From assembly GCA_964431735.1 (NCBI GenBank), contig CAYSLJ010000027.1, positions 1 through 52,009 on the forward strand: a stretch of DNA of 52,009 nucleotides, written 5' to 3'. Of this stretch, positions 48,589 to 52,009 are shown piece after piece. The position numbers and the translations under genes were made by a program. Under the pieces are notes generated by a model. It saw nothing but the letters and a program-made list of their open reading frames with translations. It did no database searches and was not told the origin of the DNA. The stretch's first letter is position 1, and each line of letters opens with the position of its first letter. This DNA comes from CALARM01 sp964431735 (GTDB lineage: Bacteria; Vulcanimicrobiota; SpSt-956; JAKJGF01).

Positions 48589-50796
48589 CTATTGATTTTC
48601 CGCTTCTCTCCTGGCTTTTTCTTCAGCCCTTTTCTTTAGATATCTCTCCCTGTCGCACCTGAAGGCAAATATAGGTATTTTTTCTTCGTCAACAATAGGT
48701 CCCGGTTTGTATATAAATTTCGATTTCGGCTTCTCCGCTTTTTCTTCCCTGAGTTGTTTTATCACCTTATCCATAGGAGTACGTACGACTTCTGTTATTT
48801 TCGGACCTTCTCCGGATGGGATATATCCTCTCTCTTCATTTTCAAGCTTTACAATCTCTTCCATATTTGAAAGTCTGTCCTGATAGGAAAGCTCTTTCCC
48901 TCTTATCTCGACATCCTTTGCAATCTTCAAGTCTCTCCGCCTCCTGGCTATTTCTTCTTTCAACTTGTTCCTCTCTATGTCATTATCAGGGCTAATAATG
49001 GCGGATACGCGTTCTTTAATTGTCGCTTTTCCGAGATAGCCGAAATCCAGAGCTCCGGGAGCAGGTTCTGCGTCGAATACATAAGCTTCCTGATACTTCT
49101 TTACATCCCGCCTCATGTAAACTTTCCTGCCCTTAAGGGGAGACATCCATTCACCCCAGTAGTGAAAACCGGTTTCAGAGTCTTTTATCCCGATACGCCC
49201 TATGCTTACTACGCCGGAACTTCTCATGCAGAACAGCTTTAACGATTCCAGAGACGTAACTCTTTTAACCTGACATTCTTTCTCCCAGAGTTCATCGGGG
49301 CACATACCTTTAAGGATTTTTCCGTCAACTTTCTTCCTGTTAAATCGTTCCACGATAAACCTGTCAAAGAGAGGGGCGAACTCATCCCACTTCAAAATAG
49401 CACCGTCTTTAATTTCCTGTTGAAGCTTTTCAGGGCGTTCTTTAATGTTTCCGCCGCGATATCCGGGAAGGTTCTTAGAAAGCCATTCTTTGATTTTCAA
49501 GAAGTCGCGTTCTATTGGCTTGGCCTGAGCGTTTTCAACTATACAGAAATGAACATTAATGCCCAGGTAAGATAAAACTGCGCGAGCCATACGTTTATTA
49601 TCTTCAGTAATTTCAGGCTTAACAAAAGTAGTTTTTACTCTTCCCCCGGAAAAGGCATAACACCGATAATCCTTTCCGTTGTCTATCATTACATCAAGAG
49701 GGATGCCGAAATCTTTAGCGGCGGTATAAAAACTCATTAAAATATGATCCGAATTCGGAGCTTCCGGGTGAATAAGCCACCCGACCCATTTACCGCTCTT
49801 TAAGTCCCTGAAAGCTGTTACCCAGGGGAAGCATATTTTCTTTGTTTTGCCATTTTGAATTTCCACTCCCACATCTATCTGGGCGTGATCTGATACGTAG
49901 CACATACCCGGATAAACATCGCTATGATCCCTGTCTACGTAGTAACCGAATTTTTTATTCCATGCACTGTAACCATACCTGTATAGATAAATCGAAGATT
50001 TACTTACTTTGGATTTTAAGGCTTTATCGAATGTAGAAGGAGAAGGGAAATTATTCTTAATCAGATCGCCGTCAACTTTCCGCGCTTCCATAAATGCCTG
50101 TTCCCAGCATGTATTTACAGAACGTTTATCTTCGGTCAGAAACAGCCCCGCGTAAACCTTGAGCCATTCTTCTTTTACTTCCGTACGGCCTGCCCTTTTA
50201 CCGTATCCGGGAATAAGAGACAGCTTACCTTTCTCTCTGACATCTTTCCTCCGTCTCATGACAGAGCCGTAGGAAATTTTATCACCGGGGTATTTTTCTT
50301 TATAAGCGGATATGTATATATCAAGCTCGGTTCTGCTCATCCCTTCGGTCTCGGTAAGGATGCTATTCCATCTGTCATGGAACTCCCTCGCCCATGCCGG
50401 CTGCCTGGAATAAATCTCCAGTTCCGTCTCACCTATAGCCATATGTTCCTGCGGTTCCGGTTTATCGATAGAGAGTTTTTCCTTCCAGTATTTTTTCTGT
50501 GCCGGTTCCGGGAGGGAAGAGAGGAGAATTCTGTATTGAATACCGCCGTTACCATGGACTTTTTTGGTAGTGTATTTGCCTTTTTTTATATTTTTTCTAA
50601 CTACCCTGGCAGTAATTCCTAACAGGATCCCACCTTCTTGTACTGATATCCAAACTTCTTTTTTACGCAAATCGTTATTACTATTAGATTTTTCCGAGGT
50701 AGGATCTCCTCTCTTTGGGATCCCACCTTGGATCCTACCTTCTAACTCAAAGGTAGGATCCGTTTGGTTATTTTTTAAAGAAGATGTTTTTTTCAT
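48589..50796 (-). CDS. MuA-type DDE transposase
   Basis: The protein has 735 aa. A disordered N-terminus (1-45), encoded by DNA full of GGATCCYACCTT repeats, is followed by a Mu-type winged HTH at about 48-105 (VWISVQEGGILLGITARVVR). Further DNA-binding helices lead to the RNase-H-like core: first Asp in VSDHAQIDVGVEI, second in DVMIDNGKDYR, Glu in NAQAKPIERDFLKIKEWL. The Mu_transpos_C beta barrel follows (SSGVVSIGRIGIKDSETGFH), then a basic helix and a C-terminal tail with IPIFAFRCDRERYLKKRA that is shared with the repressor. It catalyses integration and replicative transposition. The ATG overlaps the Ner-like stop. Confidence 0.95.
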   Translation of the reverse strand: MKKTSSLKNNQTDPTFELEGRIQGGIPKRGDPTSEKSNSNNDLRKKEVWISVQEGGILLGITARVVRKNIKKGKYTTKKVHGNGGIQYRILLSSLPEPAQKKYWKEKLSIDKPEPQEHMAIGETELEIYSRQPAWAREFHDRWNSILTETEGMSRTELDIYISAYKEKYPGDKISYGSVMRRRKDVREKGKLSLIPGYGKRAGRTEVKEEWLKVYAGLFLTEDKRSVNTCWEQAFMEARKVDGDLIKNNFPSPSTFDKALKSKVSKSSIYLYRYGYSAWNKKFGYYVDRDHSDVYPGMCYVSDHAQIDVGVEIQNGKTKKICFPWVTAFRDLKSGKWVGWLIHPEAPNSDHILMSFYTAAKDFGIPLDVMIDNGKDYRCYAFSGGRVKTTFVKPEITEDNKRMARAVLSYLGINVHFCIVENAQAKPIERDFLKIKEWLSKNLPGYRGGNIKERPEKLQQEIKDGAILKWDEFAPLFDRFIVERFNRKKVDGKILKGMCPDELWEKECQVKRVTSLESLKLFCMRSSGVVSIGRIGIKDSETGFHYWGEWMSPLKGRKVYMRRDVKKYQEAYVFDAEPAPGALDFGYLGKATIKERVSAIISPDNDIERNKLKEEIARRRRDLKIAKDVEIRGKELSYQDRLSNMEEIVKLENEERGYIPSGEGPKITEVVRTPMDKVIKQLREEKAEKPKSKFIYKPGPIVDEEKIPIFAFRCDRERYLKKRAEEKARREAENQ
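48615..48687 (-). repeat. 73-bp segment shared with the repressor gene (transposase copy)
   Basis: Read on the minus strand this segment matches 51465-51537 of the + strand at 68 of 73 positions by my count, in the same codon frame. It encodes residues about 704-727 of the transposase (IPIFAFRCDRERYLKKRA plus flanking EEK). Confidence 0.9.
50625..50761. repeat. Five copies of GGATCCYACCTT inside the transposase 5' coding region
   Basis: Direct copies lie at 50625-50636 (GGATCCCACCTT), 50718-50729 (GGATCCCACCTT) and 50730-50741 (GGATCCTACCTT). Inverted copies lie at 50697-50707 (AGGTAGGATCT) and 50750-50761 (AAGGTAGGATCC). They fall in codons for the non-conserved N-terminal tail. The dense, inverted arrangement suggests a protein-binding array such as an operator or transposition enhancer. 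Confidence 0.8.
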
Positions 50797-50978
50797 AACT
50801 GCCCCTCAATCATTTCCTGAATAATTCGCGAAATTCTTTTGCTTTTTGTTGACCCAGCTATAACCTTACATACTGTTGTTTTATCCACATTAGCCTTTAA
50901 AGCAATATCTTTTTGTTTAATTCCCTTTTTGAGTAGTTGAATTTTGAGGTCTATTGGGTCTATTGTCTTTTTACTCAT
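50793..50978 (-). CDS. Ner/Cro-like small HTH protein
   Basis: This 61-aa HTH protein is the first gene of the leftward early operon. IQLLKKGIKQKDIALKANVD and KTTVCKVIAGSTKSKRISRI form the helix-turn-helix of the Ner/XRE type. In Mu, Ner turns down early and repressor transcription after infection. An AAGGATAAC site precedes the ATG, and the stop overlaps the transposase start. Confidence 0.8.
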   Translation of the reverse strand: MSKKTIDPIDLKIQLLKKGIKQKDIALKANVDKTTVCKVIAGSTKSKRISRIIQEMIEGQL

Positions 50979-51003
50979 AATATGTTATCCTTTAACCAAG
51001 AAG

Positions 51004-51067
51004 TTGACTTTTTTATTATAATATCGTAATAACGAGAAAATGTCAAGTCTTTTTTCGTAATAACGAG
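51004..51067. promoter_or_regulatory. Overlapping divergent promoters with two repressor operators
   Basis: On the minus strand TTGACA (51046-51041), a 17-bp spacer and TATTAT (51023-51018) form a near-consensus early promoter. On the + strand TTGACT (51004-51009), 17 bp and TAATAA (51027-51032) form the repressor promoter. The dyad TCGTAATAACGA with trailing G occurs at 51024-51036, inside both promoters, and at 51055-51067, beside the repressor ribosome site (GAGGAGGTG). The 31-bp spacing is three helical turns. Confidence 0.8.
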
Positions 51068-51077
51068 GAGGTGTGAA

Positions 51078-52009
51078 ATGATAGGGAATCGCCTAAAGGA
51101 ATTTAGAAAGGCTAAAAACCTAAAACAACAGCCATTAGCTAAACAATTAGAAACTTCCTCTGGTTATATTAGCGAAATAGAATCTGGCAAAACTACACCT
51201 GGTGCAAATTTTTTAATCTCGTTAAAACGAGAATTTAATGTAAACATTAACTGGCTTCTAACTGGAGAAGGCGAAATGCTTCTGAAAGAAAAAGACAAAT
51301 TGCCTCCATCTGAAGACCTCAACTTGGTACCAGAAATAAAAGATCTACTGGAAGATTTAAAGAATGCCACCAATAAGGCAATAAACCTCAACAAACTTAT
51401 TTACACCCCTCCGCCACAGACAGCCCTTACTGTCCGAGAGGAAAAGGTATCTTACGACGCGCCGGAGGAGAAAATACCTATATTTGCCTTCAGGTGCGAC
51501 AGGGAGAGATATTTAAAGAAAAGGGCTCAGGAAAAAGAGAGGGCAGAGAGAGAAAAGAGAGAGAAAGCCGAAGAGGTAAAAAGCCATCTCCTGGATGTAA
51601 CCAGACAGACGGCAGACGACTACGAAACAATCAACTATCCCATGATAGAAGGACAGGCGGCCTGCGGCGCACCCGGTGCCCTGGCTGAAGACCAGATAAT
51701 CGACTGGATTCCCATGTCTGCAAAGTTCGATATGAAGGCGGATTTCGTCATACAGACAAAAGGGGAATCGATGGTCGAATACGGCATAACTCCCGGTATG
51801 TTATGCTTTATTCGCAAGCAGCCACAGGTAGAATGCGGGAATATCGTATTACTGGCGGTGCAGGAAGCAGAGGCGATACAGCCGGTAATAAAGAAAGCGA
51901 AAGCCCTTTCCGATAAGATAGTATTCCAGAATGGCAGAGGGGAGATTATGGAACTGAATGAGAATGTAAGCGTCATAGGAACCGTAACCTTCTGGATGCC
52001 CGATATTCG
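51078..52009 (+). CDS. LexA/CI-like S24 phage repressor (C-terminus outside window)
   Basis: The first 310 or so codons are present; the frame is still open at the window end. An N-terminal XRE HTH (residues 1-70, IGNRLKEFRKAKNLKQQPLA) is followed by a charged linker that contains the transposase-like segment IPIFAFRCDRERYLKKRA at about 131-150. The S24 domain follows, with a Cys-Gly cleavage site in GQAACGAPG, the Ser in KGESMVEYG and the likely Lys in QPVIKKAK. Such repressors cleave themselves when RecA is activated, so the prophage is probably SOS-inducible. The start follows GAGGAGGTG. Confidence 0.9.
   Translation, partial: MIGNRLKEFRKAKNLKQQPLAKQLETSSGYISEIESGKTTPGANFLISLKREFNVNINWLLTGEGEMLLKEKDKLPPSEDLNLVPEIKDLLEDLKNATNKAINLNKLIYTPPPQTALTVREEKVSYDAPEEKIPIFAFRCDRERYLKKRAQEKERAEREKREKAEEVKSHLLDVTRQTADDYETINYPMIEGQAACGAPGALAEDQIIDWIPMSAKFDMKADFVIQTKGESMVEYGITPGMLCFIRKQPQVECGNIVLLAVQEAEAIQPVIKKAKALSDKIVFQNGRGEIMELNENVSVIGTVTFWMPDI
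51465..51537 (+). repeat. 73-bp segment shared with the transposase gene (repressor copy)
   Basis: The segment lies in the linker between HTH and S24 domains. It is the inverted near-copy of 48615-48687 and keeps the same reading frame and peptide. Sequence on either side is not alike, so a short piece was copied between the genes. Confidence 0.9.

Larger units (their letters stand above)
9538..52009. mobile_element. Mu-like transposable siphophage prophage (left end outside window)
   Basis: The gene set is diagnostic of Mu-type phages: DDE transposase, MuB ATPase, Ner-like protein, S24 repressor, GemA, Mor, gp27/28/29/30-like packaging and head genes, gpG, gpI-like protease, gp36 and gp37. 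There is no sheath gene and a 1261-aa tape measure, so a long non-contractile tail is expected. The right end is placed at TGTATTATAATTC (9538), 7 bp after a host stop codon, because Mu-family ends begin with TG and direct repeats follow inside. The exact end and the 5-bp target duplication cannot be confirmed, since the left end lies beyond 52,009. Confidence 0.9.

Noticed and set aside
9538..52009. Contractile-tailed (myovirus) prophage
   Set aside because: No sheath, baseplate wedge or gp45-type spike genes were recognised between gp37 and the tape measure or after it.

Overview
The window is bacterial DNA in two parts. Positions 1 to about 9,535 are host chromosome. About 9,538 to the window end at 52,009 is most of a Mu-like (transposable) prophage; its repressor gene and left end run off the window. 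The DNA is AT-rich, genes are tightly packed with clear Shine-Dalgarno sites, and nothing seen fixes the host phylum. UvrA, a WYL regulator, a two-receiver response regulator, a MoxR-type AAA+ ATPase and a TraB/DUF5682-like protein show only that it is a bacterium, possibly an uncultured one. Host intergenic DNA carries arrays of 7-bp repeats (CGTRACG and GTGAGTR types) that I did not see in the prophage. A 100-N scaffold gap at 13,574-13,673 shows this is a draft assembly.

Read from its left end (right side of the window), the prophage has: an S24 self-cleaving repressor on the + strand (51,078 onward); a divergent promoter/operator; and a minus-strand early operon. That operon encodes a Ner-like protein, MuA-type DDE transposase, a second XRE regulator, small proteins, a winged-helix/zinc-ribbon protein, MuB-type ATPase, a small zinc ribbon, GemA (gp16), a GIY-YIG endonuclease, Mor, a coiled-coil protein, a second winged-helix/zinc-ribbon protein and two small proteins, ending at a terminator at 41,324-41,346. 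The late genes leave a palindrome-centred bidirectional promoter near 33.2 kb. Rightward on the + strand are a holin-like protein, small proteins, terminase, portal, MuF with a metallopeptidase-like tail, a small candidate partner, endolysin and gpG. Leftward on the - strand are protease/scaffold, capsid, decoration, gp36 and gp37, then a glycosyltransferase/methyltransferase cassette, tail tube, chaperone, tape measure, distal tail proteins and a two-propeller tail fibre. Last come an HPr-kinase-like (ScmC-type) protein and a SipW-like signal peptidase. No sheath gene is seen, so the virion is probably a siphovirus, like transposable phages D3112 and B3.

The most unusual points are: a near-identical 73-bp segment shared by the transposase C-terminus and the repressor linker; translational coupling of tail fibre, ScmC-like kinase and signal peptidase; a MuF protein ending in an HENEH zincin motif followed by an overlapping 70-aa gene; one 13-bp palindrome placed exactly 23 nt from a -10-like hexamer at three late promoters; 11-bp-period repeat arrays; and a structural gene block inverted relative to Mu.
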